From assembly GCA_003567685.1 (NCBI GenBank), contig PWYW01000011.1, positions 1-61,370 of the forward strand: 61,370 bases of DNA, written 5' to 3'. The stretch is from Gammaproteobacteria bacterium (GTDB taxonomy: Bacteria; Pseudomonadota; Gammaproteobacteria; Xanthomonadales; Wenzhouxiangellaceae). Below the pieces are notes generated by a model. That model did no database searches, had not been told where the DNA came from, and saw only the letters and a list, made by a program, of their open reading frames with translations. A program made the translations under genes and the position numbers. Numbering within the stretch: position 1 is the stretch's first letter; each line of letters starts with the position of its first letter. This document shows positions 7,213-17,240 of the stretch, piece by piece.

Positions 7213-8485
7213 AAACATAATCCCGTTCCGCCGCACCCGTGTAGACCTGGCGCGGGCGGCCGATGCGGTGTGGGGTAGCAGACTGCTCCAGCCACTGGCT
7301 GACCCAGCCGACCGTCCGGCCGATGGCGAACATGGCGGTGAACATGCTGGTCGGAATACCCAGGGCCTTGTAGATGATGCCCGAGTAGAAATCGACGTTC
7401 GGGTACAGTTTGCGCTGCACGAAGTAGTCGTCTTCCAGGGCGATCTTTTCGAGCTCCATGGCCAGGTCCAGCAGCGGATCCTTGATGCCCAGTTCGTCGA
7501 GCACTTCGTGGCAGGCCTTGCGGATGATGGTCGCGCGCGGGTCGAAATTCTTGTACACGCGGTGGCCGAAGCCCATCAGGCGGAAGGGGTCGTTCTTGTC
7601 CTTGGCCTTCTTGACGAACTCACCGACGCGGCTGACATCACCAATCTGGTTGAGCATGTTCAGGACCGCCTCGTTGGCGCCACCGTGGGCCGGGCCCCAC
7701 AGCGCGGCAATGCCGGCCGCGGTGCAGGCGTAGGGGTTGGCGCCCGTTGAACCGACCAGGCGAACGGTCGATGTCGAGGCGTTCTGCTCGTGATCGGCGT
7801 GCAGGATGAACAGCAAGTCCAGCGCCTTGGCGGCCACCGGGTTGACCTCGTAGTTCTCGGCCGGCACCGAGAACATCATGTGCAGGAAACGCTCGGAGTA
7901 ATTCAGCGAATTGCTCGGGTAGGCGTTCGGCCAGCCCATGGAGTGACGGTAAGCGGCGGCCGCAATGGTCGGCATCTTGGCAATCAGGCGCTTGGCGGCC
8001 AGATCGCGCTGCTCGGGGTCGTTGACATCGAGCTTGTCGTGGTAGAACCCGGCCATTGAGGCCACCACGCCCGACAGGATGGCCATCGGGTGGGCGTCGT
8101 AGTGGAAGCCGTCCATGAAGCTGTTGATGCGCTCGTGGACCATGGTGTGATAGGTGATATCACGCTCGAAACGGGCGAACTCGGTGTCCTTGGGCAGCTC
8201 GCCGTACAGCAGCAGGTAGGCCACTTCGAGGAAGCTCGATTTTTCGGCCAGTTGCTCGATCGGGTAACCGCGGTAGCGCAGGATGCCTTCGCCGCCGTCG
8301 ATATAGGTGATATCGCTCTTGCAGCTGGCCGTGGCCCCGTAACCGGGGTCGAAGGTAAACAGCCCGAGTTCGGGGTGCAGGCGGCTGATGTCGATGGTCG
8401 GGTCACCCTCGGTGCCGGATACCACCGGCAGATCCAGGGTTTTACCGGATTCGGAATCAGTCAGGGTCAGTTTGCGCTCGGCCAC
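7196..8485 (-). CDS. gltA: citrate synthase (type II)
   Basis: Condenses acetyl-CoA and oxaloacetate to citrate, the entry step of the TCA cycle. The 429-residue length is that of the large hexameric, NADH-sensitive gammaproteobacterial type. The N-terminal domain with the [20 protein letters not shown] start is typical. The catalytic stretches are [14 protein letters not shown] (about 260-273, active-site histidine) and [15 protein letters not shown] (about 303-317). The start codon is GTG at 8485, placed 6 bases after a strong AAGGAGAG ribosome-binding site. A possible operator and -10 box lie about 110 bases upstream. Confidence 0.97.
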   Translation of the reverse strand: MAERKLTLTDSESGKTLDLPVVSGTEGDPTIDISRLHPELGLFTFDPGYGATASCKSDITYIDGGEGILRYRGYPIEQLAEKSSFLEVAYLLLYGELPKDTEFARFERDITYHTMVHERINSFMDGFHYDAHPMAILSGVVASMAGFYHDKLDVNDPEQRDLAAKRLIAKMPTIAAAAYRHSMGWPNAYPSNSLNYSERFLHMMFSVPAENYEVNPVAAKALDLLFILHADHEQNASTSTVRLVGSTGANPYACTAAGIAALWGPAHGGANEAVLNMLNQIGDVSRVGEFVKKAKDKNDPFRLMGFGHRVYKNFDPRATIIRKACHEVLDELGIKDPLLDLAMELEKIALEDDYFVQRKLYPNVDFYSGIIYKALGIPTSMFTAMFAIGRTVGWVSQWLEQSATPHRIGRPRQVYTGAAERDYVSIDQR

Positions 8486-8591
8486 CGGAACTCTCCTTGG
8501 CTAGATAAAGGTGGAAATTCAGACGAGTCGTCTGGCGGCGTGCCGTTGCTGCGAGGCTTCTTGGCCGGCTGCCAGTACGAAAGCGTATGTT

Positions 8592-8608
8592 TCAAACGTT
8601 TGATTATC
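8592..8608 (-). promoter_or_regulatory. candidate gltA -10 box overlapping a 12-base palindrome
   Basis: On the minus strand GATAAT (8603-8608) is followed directly by the perfect palindrome TCAAACGTTTGA (8592-8603). The central AACGTT core resembles operators of LacI-family repressors such as PurR and Cra. No good -35 hexamer precedes GATAAT, so the promoter would need an activator or be weak. Inference from pattern only. Confidence 0.35.
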
Positions 8609-8694
8609 TCATAACCGGCAATGATGACGCATCCACGCTGAGCGCGGGCTGACTCATACTTTCGTCGGCCGCACCACGCCTGATCGGACCCGGC

Positions 8695-9477
8695 TCAATC
8701 CAGTGCCAGTGGCGGCCAATCGCTGGAATCGATGGTTTCGCGATAGGCGTGCCAGGTGGCATGGCCCAGCAGCGGCATGATCACCAAAAACGCCAGCCAG
8801 GCGGTCAGCGCTGACAACCCGATCGCTGCCACAATGATCACTGCCCAGACCAGCAGTGTCAGCTTGTTTCTCAGCACCGCATGGACGCTGCTGATGACTG
8901 CCGTCACGGCATCGGCCTCGCGGTCCATCAACATCGGCAGGCTGAAGGCGCTGACGGCGAATACGACCAGGCTGAACAGGGCCCCGACCGCACTGCCGGC
9001 ACTGAGGAACAAGGCCAGATCGCGCAGGGCCGGCTCGCTGGTATCAGGGAAGAAGATGTACATGGTGTTGGCGGCTCGCGCCCAGACCAGCAGCACAATG
9101 ACCAGAATGACGGCAAACACCAGGGCCGAGCGCACCGCCTTTGCGGCGTCTCGCATCGCGCCCAGCATGCTCACCGGCTGGTCCAGTTCGAGACGACGCG
9201 ATACGGCATATAGCGTCAACGCCAGCCACGGCCCGACAAAGACGAAACCCGAAACCAGGCCCAGGTAGAGTCCGACATTGCCAAACTTCCAGGCAGCCAG
9301 GCTGATCAGCCAGCTAAGAAGAACCATCAGCAGGCCAAAACCCAGGCTTTGTCGCGGCGCAGCTCGAAGGTCGGCCCAACCCAGGCGCAGCCAGCGCCAT
9401 GGCGCAGCCGGCGTCAAGTCGCGGCACGGTGCCAGGAAGGGCAATTCTGACGGGTTCTTGTCGGTTGATTGGTTCAT
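8695..9477 (-). CDS. DUF2189 family membrane protein
   Basis: A 260-residue inner-membrane protein of the DUF2189 family, function unknown. After a soluble N-terminus it has about six membrane segments in pairs (roughly residues 43-63, 68-90, 116-135, 158-182, 207-230 and 225-245). The PWRWLRLGWADLRAAP and FVGPWLALTLYAVSRRLE stretches are typical of the family. The ATG at 9477 is chosen over the upstream in-frame start because a strong GGAGGAAGG precedes it. It follows ilvA in the same direction after 126 bases, but with its own ribosome-binding site and an intervening weak hairpin, so membership of the amino-acid operon is unlikely. Confidence 0.85.
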   Translation of the reverse strand: MNQSTDKNPSELPFLAPCRDLTPAAPWRWLRLGWADLRAAPRQSLGFGLLMVLLSWLISLAAWKFGNVGLYLGLVSGFVFVGPWLALTLYAVSRRLELDQPVSMLGAMRDAAKAVRSALVFAVILVIVLLVWARAANTMYIFFPDTSEPALRDLALFLSAGSAVGALFSLVVFAVSAFSLPMLMDREADAVTAVISSVHAVLRNKLTLLVWAVIIVAAIGLSALTAWLAFLVIMPLLGHATWHAYRETIDSSDWPPLALD

Positions 9478-9603
9478 CGCCTTCCTCCCGTTTGCCGTCG
9501 ATAGTGCCCTGAATCGCAAGCGCCATGCAAGCGCCATCCAACGGCTACGCTCGCGTGGTTACCGTCGCTACCCAAGACCTTCGTATTCAAAGGTCCTGGC
9601 AGG

Positions 9604-11166
9604 TCAGATCAGTGGCAGGCGGTCTTTATGACCCTCGCGCAGAACCGGCCTTGCCTGGCCAATGAAGCGTTTCAGCGTCGGGTCATCGACGGGCTCCCAC
9701 GGATAGGTGGTCGCATTCAGAAACGCCAGAAACTGAGCGTGCTCGGCTTCGGGCACCAGGAACCCGGCCAGGACTCGACCGTACGCTGCCCCGTGGTTGC
9801 GGTAGTGAAAGAGACTGATGGACCAGCGCCCGCGCAACTCCGCCAGAAACGCTTCCAGTGCGCCCGGGCGCTCCGGAAAGCGGAAGCGATAGAAATGCTC
9901 CGGCAGGCTGGCCGGACAAGCGCCTCCCACCAGGTGGCGAAGATGGTCACGGGCCAGCTCGTTGTCGGTCAGATCAACCACGTCGTAACCGGTCTGGCGA
10001 AGGCGTTGATAAAGCGCTTCACGGTGGCCGCGCCCGTTGGTCAGCCGCAACCCGACAAACACCTGGGCGCACTCGGTAGAGCCATGGCGATAGTTGAACT
10101 CGGTCAGCTCGGGCTGCCCAAGCGACCGGCAAAAGTCCAGGAAGCTGCCTGGCCGCTCGGGAATGGTGGCAGCAAACAACACCTCGCGACCGGCGCCAAT
10201 CTCGGCGCGCTCAACCACATGGGCAATGCGTTCCAGCCCGATATTGGCCCCGGAATTGACGGCGACCAGGCAGTCGCCCTCCCCGCCCTGGCGACGATAT
10301 CGGGACAAACCCGCCAAGGCCAGGGCGCCCGCCGGTTCAATGACTGCGCGCGTGTCTAGGAAAACATCATGAACACTGGAGCAAATTTCATCAACGCTGA
10401 CGGCAAGCATCTCGTCGACCAGCGGCGCAGCCAATCGGAACGGCCACGCGCCCACCCGTCGCACGGCCACGCCATCGGCGAACAGATTGACAGGACCAAT
10501 ATCCACCGGCTGCCCGGCACGCAGTGCCGCCGCGAAACTGGCCGCACCGTCCGGCTCGACACCAATCACGCGGGTCGTCGGCGAGACCGTCTTGATGACG
10601 GCGGCCATACCGGCCAGCAAACCGCCACCGCCCACCGGAATGAAGACCGCGTCCGGGCGCTGCGGTAGCTGTCGCAAAAGCTCCAGCGCCACCGTCCCTT
10701 GGCCGGCAATGACGTCCGGATCATCGAACGGGTGGATGTAGACCGCACCGCGCTGTTCGCATTCCAATCGCGCCCTGGCCTCGGCAGCATCAAAGGCATC
10801 ACCGTCCAGAATGACCTGGGCACCGAGGCGGCGTACCGCCTCAACCTTGATGCCCGGCGTTGTCCTCGGCATGACCAGACAGGCCCGCATGCCGAGGCGC
10901 TGCGCCGCCAGCGCCACGCCCTGGGCATGGTTGCCGGCGCTGGCTGCAACCACGCCCTGCCGACGTTCTTCGGGGCACATGCGGCTCATACGGGCATAGG
11001 CACCGCGCAATTTGAACGAAAATACCGGCTGCAAATCCTCACGCTTGAGCCAGACCTGGCAGCCCAATTTGTCGGACAACAGACTGGCCCGCTGCAGCGC
11101 GGTTTCCTCAGCCACGTGGTGAACCGGTGCCGCCACCACCCGGGCGAAAAGGTCGGCAATGTCCAT
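9604..11166 (-). CDS. ilvA: threonine deaminase, biosynthetic
   Basis: Converts threonine to 2-oxobutanoate and ammonia, the committed step to isoleucine. The 520-residue protein has an N-terminal PLP domain, with the cofactor lysine in FSFKLRGAYAR (about residue 53) and the phosphate-binding loop PVGGGGLLAG near 177-186. Two C-terminal ACT-like regulatory repeats follow (about 329-405 and 420-505, each opening with PERPGS/A), so isoleucine feedback inhibition as in E. coli IlvA is expected. It is the last gene of the branched-chain operon, 22 bases after leuB. No frameshift or missing key residue is seen. Confidence 0.96.
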   Translation of the reverse strand: MDIADLFARVVAAPVHHVAEETALQRASLLSDKLGCQVWLKREDLQPVFSFKLRGAYARMSRMCPEERRQGVVAASAGNHAQGVALAAQRLGMRACLVMPRTTPGIKVEAVRRLGAQVILDGDAFDAAEARARLECEQRGAVYIHPFDDPDVIAGQGTVALELLRQLPQRPDAVFIPVGGGGLLAGMAAVIKTVSPTTRVIGVEPDGAASFAAALRAGQPVDIGPVNLFADGVAVRRVGAWPFRLAAPLVDEMLAVSVDEICSSVHDVFLDTRAVIEPAGALALAGLSRYRRQGGEGDCLVAVNSGANIGLERIAHVVERAEIGAGREVLFAATIPERPGSFLDFCRSLGQPELTEFNYRHGSTECAQVFVGLRLTNGRGHREALYQRLRQTGYDVVDLTDNELARDHLRHLVGGACPASLPEHFYRFRFPERPGALEAFLAELRGRWSISLFHYRNHGAAYGRVLAGFLVPEAEHAQFLAFLNATTYPWEPVDDPTLKRFIGQARPVLREGHKDRLPLI

Positions 11167-11188
11167 CGTCAGGAACTCGCGCGACGCA

Positions 11189-12289
11189 TCAGGCGCTCAG
11201 CGCGGCAGGCTGGCCGCGCCCGTATCGCTGGTCAAGCTGACGGTCCAGTTCAGCTCGAACAGCAGCGCCGGCGGCCCGTGTGCCCAGCCGACCGCCCACA
11301 TCCACGGTGGTCTGGCCCGACTCAATGCATCGGTCAACGGCCGACTCGAGCAACCGGGCCTCGTCTACCAGGCCCAGCGAATGGTCCAGCATCATGGCCA
11401 GCGACAGCAGCATGGCAAAGGGGTTGGCGCAATCCTGGCCGGCCAGGTCGGGAGCAGAACCGTGAATGGGCTCATACAACCCCGGACCGGCGTCACCCAG
11501 CGAAGCCGAGGGCAGCAAGCCCAGCGAGCCGGTCAGCATGGCCGCTTCATCGGTCAGGATGTCGCCGAACAGGTTCTCGGTCACCAACACATCGAAGTCT
11601 GAAGGTCGGGACAACAGATGCATGGCAGCCGCATCCACCAGCAAGATGTCCAGTTCCACATCGGGAAATTCCCGGGCGATCAGCGACTGGGTGACCTTGC
11701 GCCACAGGCGAGACGTGGCCAGGACATTGGCCTTGTCGACCAGCGTCAACCGACGGCGCCGCCGACGTGCCAGCGATGCGGCCTGTCGAACAACTCGCTC
11801 TATTTCGGCACGACTGTAACGACAAACGTCTTCGGCCGTATCGGCCATTTCCAGCTTTCGGCCGAAATACAATCCACCGGTCAACTCCCGCACAACCATC
11901 AAGTCCACGCCCGCCAGCCGCTCCGGCCGGATCGGACTGGCATCGTACAAGGCGGGATGCGGCTTGACCGGTCGCAAATTGGCGAACAGGCCAAGCGCCT
12001 GGCGCAGCTGCAGAAGGCCCTGTTCGGGACGCACCGAAGCGTCGGGATCGTCCCACTTTGGCCCGCCAACCGCGCCAAGCAGGATTGCATCAGCCGCTCG
12101 GCAGCTGGCCAGCGTATTGGAGGGCAAGGGTTGGCCAACGGCGTCAATGGCCGCGCCGCCAATCAGGCGCTTGACCAGGGTGAACCGATGACCGCAACGA
12201 TCGGCCAGTTGATCGAGAACGGCGACCGCTTCGTGCATGATATCGACGCCAACCCCGTCCCCGGGCAGAATCACAATGTTGGCCTCCAT
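11189..12289 (-). CDS. leuB: 3-isopropylmalate dehydrogenase
   Basis: Oxidises and decarboxylates 3-isopropylmalate with NAD to 2-oxoisocaproate, the third leucine-specific step. The 366-residue protein shows the LPGDGVG start, LLGAVGGPKWDD (about 71-82), the paired arginines around LRQALGLFANLRPVK (96-110), VTENLFGDILTDEAA with the metal-binding aspartates, and the NAD-site run YEPIHGSAPDLAG. The C-terminal tail is slightly longer than usual and ends in a basic stretch. Its ATG overlaps the leuD stop by a single base. Part of the leuA-ilvE-leuC-leuD-leuB-ilvA run. Confidence 0.96.
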   Translation of the reverse strand: MEANIVILPGDGVGVDIMHEAVAVLDQLADRCGHRFTLVKRLIGGAAIDAVGQPLPSNTLASCRAADAILLGAVGGPKWDDPDASVRPEQGLLQLRQALGLFANLRPVKPHPALYDASPIRPERLAGVDLMVVRELTGGLYFGRKLEMADTAEDVCRYSRAEIERVVRQAASLARRRRRRLTLVDKANVLATSRLWRKVTQSLIAREFPDVELDILLVDAAAMHLLSRPSDFDVLVTENLFGDILTDEAAMLTGSLGLLPSASLGDAGPGLYEPIHGSAPDLAGQDCANPFAMLLSLAMMLDHSLGLVDEARLLESAVDRCIESGQTTVDVGGRLGTRAAGAAVRAELDRQLDQRYGRGQPAALSA

Positions 12290-12873
12290 CAGGACGCTCC
12301 CGCCTGGCTCACCTCATGGCGAGCGATCAGGTCCGTCTTCGCCAGCAGATAACCCAGGGCATCCACGCCTTCCATCAGGCAGGTCCTGGCAAACGGATCC
12401 AGATTGAAACCATGGCTGGCACCATCGGGCAGGGTTACCCGGCAGTCCTCCAGACAAATGTCCAGTTCCACGCCAGGATGCTGGCGCAGCCACGCCACCA
12501 CCGGTCGCCCAAGCTCGATAGCGAGCAGGCCATTCTTTAGCGCATTGGCCCGGAAAATATCGGCAAGGCGAGCGCTGATCACCGCCTTGAAGCCGAATTG
12601 CTCCAGCGCCCAGACGGCATGTTCGCGCGACGAACCGCAGCCGAAGTTGTCACCGGCCACCAGGATCTGGCAGTCGCTGGCACCCGGCGCATTCAACGAG
12701 CAGTCGGCCCGGAGCCGGCCATCGGCATCGAATCGCCAATCGGCAAACGCCGCCTTGGCCAGACCCTCGCGCTGCGTGGTAGTCAGGAACCGTGCCGGAA
12801 TGATCTGGTCGGTGTCGATATTGTCCTGGTCCAGCACCAGGGTCCGTGACTTGAGTTTCTGCAGGGGCTTCAT
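12289..12873 (-). CDS. leuD: 3-isopropylmalate dehydratase small subunit
   Basis: The small (swivelling) subunit that with LeuC isomerises 2-isopropylmalate to 3-isopropylmalate. The 194 residues fit the family (about 200). Typical motifs are [17 protein letters not shown] near 15-31, the [13 protein letters not shown] active-site loop near 73-85 and the KNGLLAIEL stretch. The start ATG at 12873 overlaps the leuC stop by 4 bases (ATGA), so large and small subunits are translationally coupled at about equal amounts. Confidence 0.96.
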   Translation of the reverse strand: MKPLQKLKSRTLVLDQDNIDTDQIIPARFLTTTQREGLAKAAFADWRFDADGRLRADCSLNAPGASDCQILVAGDNFGCGSSREHAVWALEQFGFKAVISARLADIFRANALKNGLLAIELGRPVVAWLRQHPGVELDICLEDCRVTLPDGASHGFNLDPFARTCLMEGVDALGYLLAKTDLIARHEVSQAGAS

Positions 12874-14321
12874 GGCCTGGCCTCCATATGGCGCGGACTG
12901 GGAAAGTGAATGCAGACTTCAGGTTCCCCATCGAGAAACCGTGGGTCGGCGATGCAACCCCGGACGGCACAGGCAGCTGCCGTCGCCGGGCTGGCCAGGA
13001 AGGTGCGGCTACCCGGCCCCTGTCGGCCTTCAAAATTTCGGTTGGAGGTGCTGACTGCTGTCTGGCCGGGTGCTACCCGGTCGCCATTCATGGCAATGCA
13101 CATCGAGCAGCCTGGCTCGCGCCATTCGGCTCCGGCATTGATGAACCCCCGGTCCAGGCCTTCGGCTTCGGCAGCGCGCCTGACCTGCTCGGAGCCTGGC
13201 ACCACGAGCATACGCACGCCAGGCGCCACCTGACGGCCGCGGATGATGTCGGCCGCAGCGCGCAAGTCGCCGAGTCGGGCGTTGGTGCAGGAGCCGATGA
13301 ACACCACGTCCACCGGACGGCCCTGCAGGGTTTCGCCGGGTTTGACCTGCATGTACTCCAGTGCCCGCGCTGCCGTGCCGTCGGCCGGCATTGGAACCGG
13401 CTGGTCGACGGCAACCACCATGCCGGGATGGGTACCGTAAGTCATGGTGGGCGCAACGGTCGTTGCATCAATCAGAATTTCACGGTCGTAGACCGCGCCG
13501 GGGTCACTGGCCAGCGAGAGCCAGTCCTCGGCGGCTCGCTCGAACTGCTCGCCCTGGGGGCAGTGGCGCCGTCCCCGCAACCAGTCGATGGTGGTCTGGT
13601 CGGGCGCAATCAGACCGGCCCGGGCGCCGGCCTCGATCGCCATATTGCAGACCGTCATCCGGCCTTCCATGTCGAGACTCCGGATAGCGCTGCCGGCAAA
13701 CTCGATGACGTGACCGGTACCGGCATCCACGCCAACCTTGCCAATGATGTGCAACACCAGATCCTTGGCGGTGACGCCCGGGCCCAGTTCACCTTCAACC
13801 CGGATGCACAAGGTTTTGGGTTTGCGCTGGAGCAGGCATTGGCTGGCCAGCACATGGCCCACTTCGCTGGTGCCAATCCCGAAGGCCAGGGCACCGAATG
13901 CCCCATGGGTCGAGGTATGCGAATCGCCGCAAACTATGGTCATTCCGGGCTGGGTCAGGCCGAGCTCGGGTGCCATCACGTGGACCACGCCGCGATTCGG
14001 ACTGTCCCAGTCATGCAGCACGATTCCGTGGCGATCACAATTTTCCATCAGGGTTTGAACCTGCTCCCAGGCTTGCTCACTGGCGTAGCGCCGCTGGCCC
14101 TGGAGATCCGCCGACCAGGTCGGCGTGGAATGATCCATCGTGGCGACCGTGCGTTCGGGACAACGGACGGTCAATCGACGCTGCTGAAGCTCGGTAAACG
14201 CTTGTGGGCTGGTCACTTCATGAATCAGGTGCAGATCAATGTAAAGCAGCGCCGGCGCATCCGCGGTTTCGTCCTGAACCAGGTGCCGGTTCCATACTTT
14301 CTCAAACAGCGTTTGCGACAT
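12870..14321 (-). CDS. leuC: 3-isopropylmalate dehydratase large subunit
   Basis: The aconitase-like iron-sulfur subunit of isopropylmalate isomerase. The 483-residue protein carries the three cluster cysteines, one in [10 protein letters not shown] (about 352-361) and two in CSMCIAMN (about 412-419). It also shows DHSTPTW near the N-terminus, [14 protein letters not shown] near 130-143 and the final NRNFEGRQG motif. It begins inside the 3' end of ilvE (20-base overlap) and overlaps leuD by 4 bases. All features are intact. Confidence 0.97.
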   Translation of the reverse strand: MSQTLFEKVWNRHLVQDETADAPALLYIDLHLIHEVTSPQAFTELQQRRLTVRCPERTVATMDHSTPTWSADLQGQRRYASEQAWEQVQTLMENCDRHGIVLHDWDSPNRGVVHVMAPELGLTQPGMTIVCGDSHTSTHGAFGALAFGIGTSEVGHVLASQCLLQRKPKTLCIRVEGELGPGVTAKDLVLHIIGKVGVDAGTGHVIEFAGSAIRSLDMEGRMTVCNMAIEAGARAGLIAPDQTTIDWLRGRRHCPQGEQFERAAEDWLSLASDPGAVYDREILIDATTVAPTMTYGTHPGMVVAVDQPVPMPADGTAARALEYMQVKPGETLQGRPVDVVFIGSCTNARLGDLRAAADIIRGRQVAPGVRMLVVPGSEQVRRAAEAEGLDRGFINAGAEWREPGCSMCIAMNGDRVAPGQTAVSTSNRNFEGRQGPGSRTFLASPATAAACAVRGCIADPRFLDGEPEVCIHFPSPRHMEARP

Positions 14322-15279
14322 GGGGAAATTCCTCTTGTAACGATGATTGTTGCCGGGAAAAATGGGTCAGCCAGCCAAATCGATCGGCATGACGACCTTC
14401 GAACAGTCCGAAAAACTGGTCCTGCAACTGGCCAGTAATCGGGCCACGGCCACCGGCCCGGACGGTGATACCGTCAACCGACCGGACCGGCGTGATTTCG
14501 GCTGCGGTACCGGTAAAGAAAATCTCGTCGGCCAGGTAAAGCATTTCGCGCGGCATTGGCTGCTCAACCACTCGATGGCCCAAGTCACCCGCCAGTCGAA
14601 TGACGGTATCGCGGGTAATGCCGCCCAGGATCGAGGCGGCCACTGGCGGGGTATAAAGCACACCATCCCTGGCCAGGAACAGATTTTCCCCCGCCCCTTC
14701 ACTGATCAGCCCGTCATGGGAGAGTGCGATGCCCTCGCCATAGCCGTGGCGTTTTGCCTCGCCGCTGATCAAGGCGCCGGACAAGTAATTGCCACCGGCC
14801 TTGGCCAGCGCCGGCACCGTGTTGGGTGCCGGGCGTTGCCACGAGGTCACCGCGGCATCAACACCCTGCTCCATGGCCTCTTCACCCAGGTACCGCCCCC
14901 ATGACACCGCCGCCACCACAACCTCGGTCGCAACGTCATCGCCGGCAACCAACCCCAGGCTGCCATAGCCACGAAAAACAATCGGCCGGAGATAGGCGGC
15001 CTCAAGCCCATTCTCGAGGACAACCGAGCAGCAGGCCTGCATCAGCGTTTCCGCATCAAAGGGCATGGGAATGCGGTGAATACGCGCCGAATCGAACAAG
15101 CGCTCGATGTGTTCTTCAAGCCGAAAGGCCGCCGGGCCTTCAGGGGTGCGATACACGCGAATACCTTCAAACACGCTCGAGCCGTAGTGCAGCGCATGAC
15201 TCAGCACGTGCACGGTGGCATCGGCCCAATCGATCAGCTGGCCGTTTTTCCAGATGTACTTCGATGCCTGTATTGCCAT
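14302..15279 (-). CDS. ilvE: branched-chain amino acid aminotransferase
   Basis: Transfers the amino group from glutamate to the 2-oxo acids in the last step of isoleucine, valine and leucine synthesis. It is a 325-residue class IV PLP enzyme. [16 protein letters not shown] near 28-43 is the usual opening, [10 protein letters not shown] holds the PLP lysine (about residue 164) and [12 protein letters not shown] near 190-201 binds the phosphate. Its position between leuA and leuC puts the shared terminal enzyme inside the same transcript as all three pathways. It starts 36 bases after leuA and ends 20 bases inside leuC. Confidence 0.96.
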   Translation of the reverse strand: MAIQASKYIWKNGQLIDWADATVHVLSHALHYGSSVFEGIRVYRTPEGPAAFRLEEHIERLFDSARIHRIPMPFDAETLMQACCSVVLENGLEAAYLRPIVFRGYGSLGLVAGDDVATEVVVAAVSWGRYLGEEAMEQGVDAAVTSWQRPAPNTVPALAKAGGNYLSGALISGEAKRHGYGEGIALSHDGLISEGAGENLFLARDGVLYTPPVAASILGGITRDTVIRLAGDLGHRVVEQPMPREMLYLADEIFFTGTAAEITPVRSVDGITVRAGGRGPITGQLQDQFFGLFEGRHADRFGWLTHFSRQQSSLQEEFPHVANAV

Positions 15280-15315
15280 GATCCGAATTCCTTCTATGCG
15301 TTTGTTTGACGGGTA

Positions 15316-16920
15316 TCAGCCACTGGCCGATGCACGTGGCGAAGCGTGACCGGGGGTAGCCGCCGGCTGCACCCAGGCCGGGGCGCGACTGCCCTGCTGG
15401 CGACTGACCCGGTTGATGATTTCGAGGAACGCCTGGGCACAGGCCGCAACGATGTCGGTATCAACACCGCGCCCGGCCTGCAGCACGCCGTCGATGCGGG
15501 CAGTCAGCTCGGCTTCACCCTGGGCATCCTCCCCCTCGCTGACCGAGCGCACGCGCATCGAGACGAGTTCAAAATCAATCGCGGTTGCCCTCGCCATGGC
15601 CTTCAGCAACGCATCGACCGGCCCGTCCCCGGTGGCGGCCTCGCGCACCGAGCGACCGTCTGCACCCATCAGGGCCACCGCCGCACTGGGAATCTGGCCC
15701 TCGCCCAGGCTGCTGGTGGTATGCAGGCTCTGCAAGCGCCATGGCATATCCGTTTCGCCCGCCTCTCCGGCCAGCAGCGCTTCGATGTCGGCGTCGAAAA
15801 CCTGCCGTTTGCGATCAGCCAGGTGCTTGAAACGAACGAACAGCTGCTCCAGCTCCACGTCGGTAACCGTGAAACCCAACTGACCAACCCGCTCGGCCAA
15901 TGCATGGCGCCCCGAGTGCTTGCCCAGTACCAGCGTTGATCGATGGATACCGACTTCCTCGGGCCGCATGATTTCGTAGGTCTCCCGATTGGCCAGCATG
16001 CCGTGCTGATGAATGCCGGCCTCATGGGCAAAGGCGTTGTCGCCAACAATCGCCTTGTTGGCCGGCACAAAGCTGCCAATGATGGCCGCCAGCTGGCGGG
16101 AGGCGGGGTACAGACCACGGGTATCGATCGCGGTTTCGACGCCGAAATGGTCGGCTCGGGTCTTCAGCGCCATGACTACCTCCTCAAGCGCGCAGTTGCC
16201 GGCCCGCTCGCCAATGCCATTGATGGTGCATTCCACCTGCCGGGCACCCGCATGCACCGCCGCCAGCGAATTGGCCACGGCCATGCCCAGGTCATCGTGG
16301 CAGTGGGCGGAAATCACCACCTGGTCAATGCCCGGCACCCGGGATCGCAGCAAGGCCACTCGCGCGGCCATTTCGGCCGGCGTGGTGTAACCCACCGTGT
16401 CGGGGATATTGACCGTGGTCGCACCCGCTTCGATGACCGCCGAAATGACGTCGACCAGGAACGCCGGCTCGGTGCGCATGGCATCTTCAGCCGAAAACTC
16501 GACATCGCGGCAAAACTCTCGGGCGAGGCGAACACCGGCAACGGCACGCTCCACCACCTGGTCGGGACTCAGTCCCAGCTTGTGTTCGCGGTGGATCGGA
16601 CTGGTCGCGATGAACACGTGCAATCGCTTTTTCCGGGCCGGGGCCAGTGCCCGGGCAGCCTGGGCAATATCGGCCTCATGGCAGCGCGCCAGCGAGCAGA
16701 TTGTCGGGCCTTCAACGGCGCGTGCCACCTCCTCAATGGCTTCAAGGTCGCGGGGCGAAGCGGCCGCAAACCCTGCTTCGATGATGTCGACGCCCATCTC
16801 CGCAAGGGTGCGCGCCACCCGTAACTTTTGCGCAACGGTCATGCTGCAACCGGGCGATTGCTCGCCATCGCGCAGCGTCGTGTCGAAAATCAGTACGCGG
16901 TCCTGGCCTGGAGCGCTCAT
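15316..16920 (-). CDS. leuA: 2-isopropylmalate synthase
   Basis: Condenses acetyl-CoA with 2-oxoisovalerate, the committed step to leucine. The 534-residue protein starts with the TIM-barrel motif DTTLRDGEQSPGC (about 13-25). It has the metal-ligand run HCHDDLGMAVANS (about 204-216) and keeps the complete C-terminal LeuA regulatory domain (about 390-510), so leucine feedback inhibition is expected. The ATG overlaps the ilvM stop by 4 bases. The last roughly 20 residues are a low-complexity Ala/Ser/Pro tail beyond the usual domain end. Confidence 0.96.
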   Translation of the reverse strand: MSAPGQDRVLIFDTTLRDGEQSPGCSMTVAQKLRVARTLAEMGVDIIEAGFAAASPRDLEAIEEVARAVEGPTICSLARCHEADIAQAARALAPARKKRLHVFIATSPIHREHKLGLSPDQVVERAVAGVRLAREFCRDVEFSAEDAMRTEPAFLVDVISAVIEAGATTVNIPDTVGYTTPAEMAARVALLRSRVPGIDQVVISAHCHDDLGMAVANSLAAVHAGARQVECTINGIGERAGNCALEEVVMALKTRADHFGVETAIDTRGLYPASRQLAAIIGSFVPANKAIVGDNAFAHEAGIHQHGMLANRETYEIMRPEEVGIHRSTLVLGKHSGRHALAERVGQLGFTVTDVELEQLFVRFKHLADRKRQVFDADIEALLAGEAGETDMPWRLQSLHTTSSLGEGQIPSAAVALMGADGRSVREAATGDGPVDALLKAMARATAIDFELVSMRVRSVSEGEDAQGEAELTARIDGVLQAGRGVDTDIVAACAQAFLEIINRVSRQQGSRAPAWVQPAATPGHASPRASASG

Positions 16921-17240
16921 CGTCTGGCCTCGGCTGGAACGGCGCTCATCGACGGGGTGGCCTGCGACGCCACCATGGCGGCCATGCCATGGACGCCCAA
17001 CGGCCAGGGCTCGGCAGCCGCTCGTTCGACGCGCTCAACATCGTGGAGCCGTCCAATCTGGCGGGTCAGCAGGTCGACGCAGCGGCCATCCCCAACCACC
17101 GAGCAATGCAGCCGCTGGCCAAACTCGACGGACTCAAGCCGCATTTCAGTGACGCTGAAGCCACGACGCTGGATCAGGCCCAGCGTTCGCAACAAGGCGC
17201 CTTCGGCGGGTTTCAAATGAACTTCGATATGAGCAGTCAT
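16917..17240 (-). CDS. ilvM: acetolactate synthase regulatory subunit (ACT domain)
   Basis: The small subunit of acetohydroxyacid synthase, needed for full activity and possibly for valine control. It has 107 residues, of which about 1-75 form one ACT domain opening with TAHIEVHLKPAEGALLRTLG. The size and single domain resemble E. coli IlvM rather than the larger IlvH. The ATG at 17240 follows GGAGACGCCCG and overlaps the ilvG stop by 4 bases; in-frame codons upstream would only run into ilvG. The C-terminal 25 residues are a low-complexity Ala-rich tail. Confidence 0.9.
   Translation of the reverse strand: MTAHIEVHLKPAEGALLRTLGLIQRRGFSVTEMRLESVEFGQRLHCSVVGDGRCVDLLTRQIGRLHDVERVERAAAEPWPLGVHGMAAMVASQATPSMSAVPAEARR

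Noticed and set aside
9560-9603. Terminator at the end of the ilv-leu operon
   Set aside because: A weak 8-base stem with a wobble pair is present after ilvA, but there is no T-run, so it was not called as a terminator.
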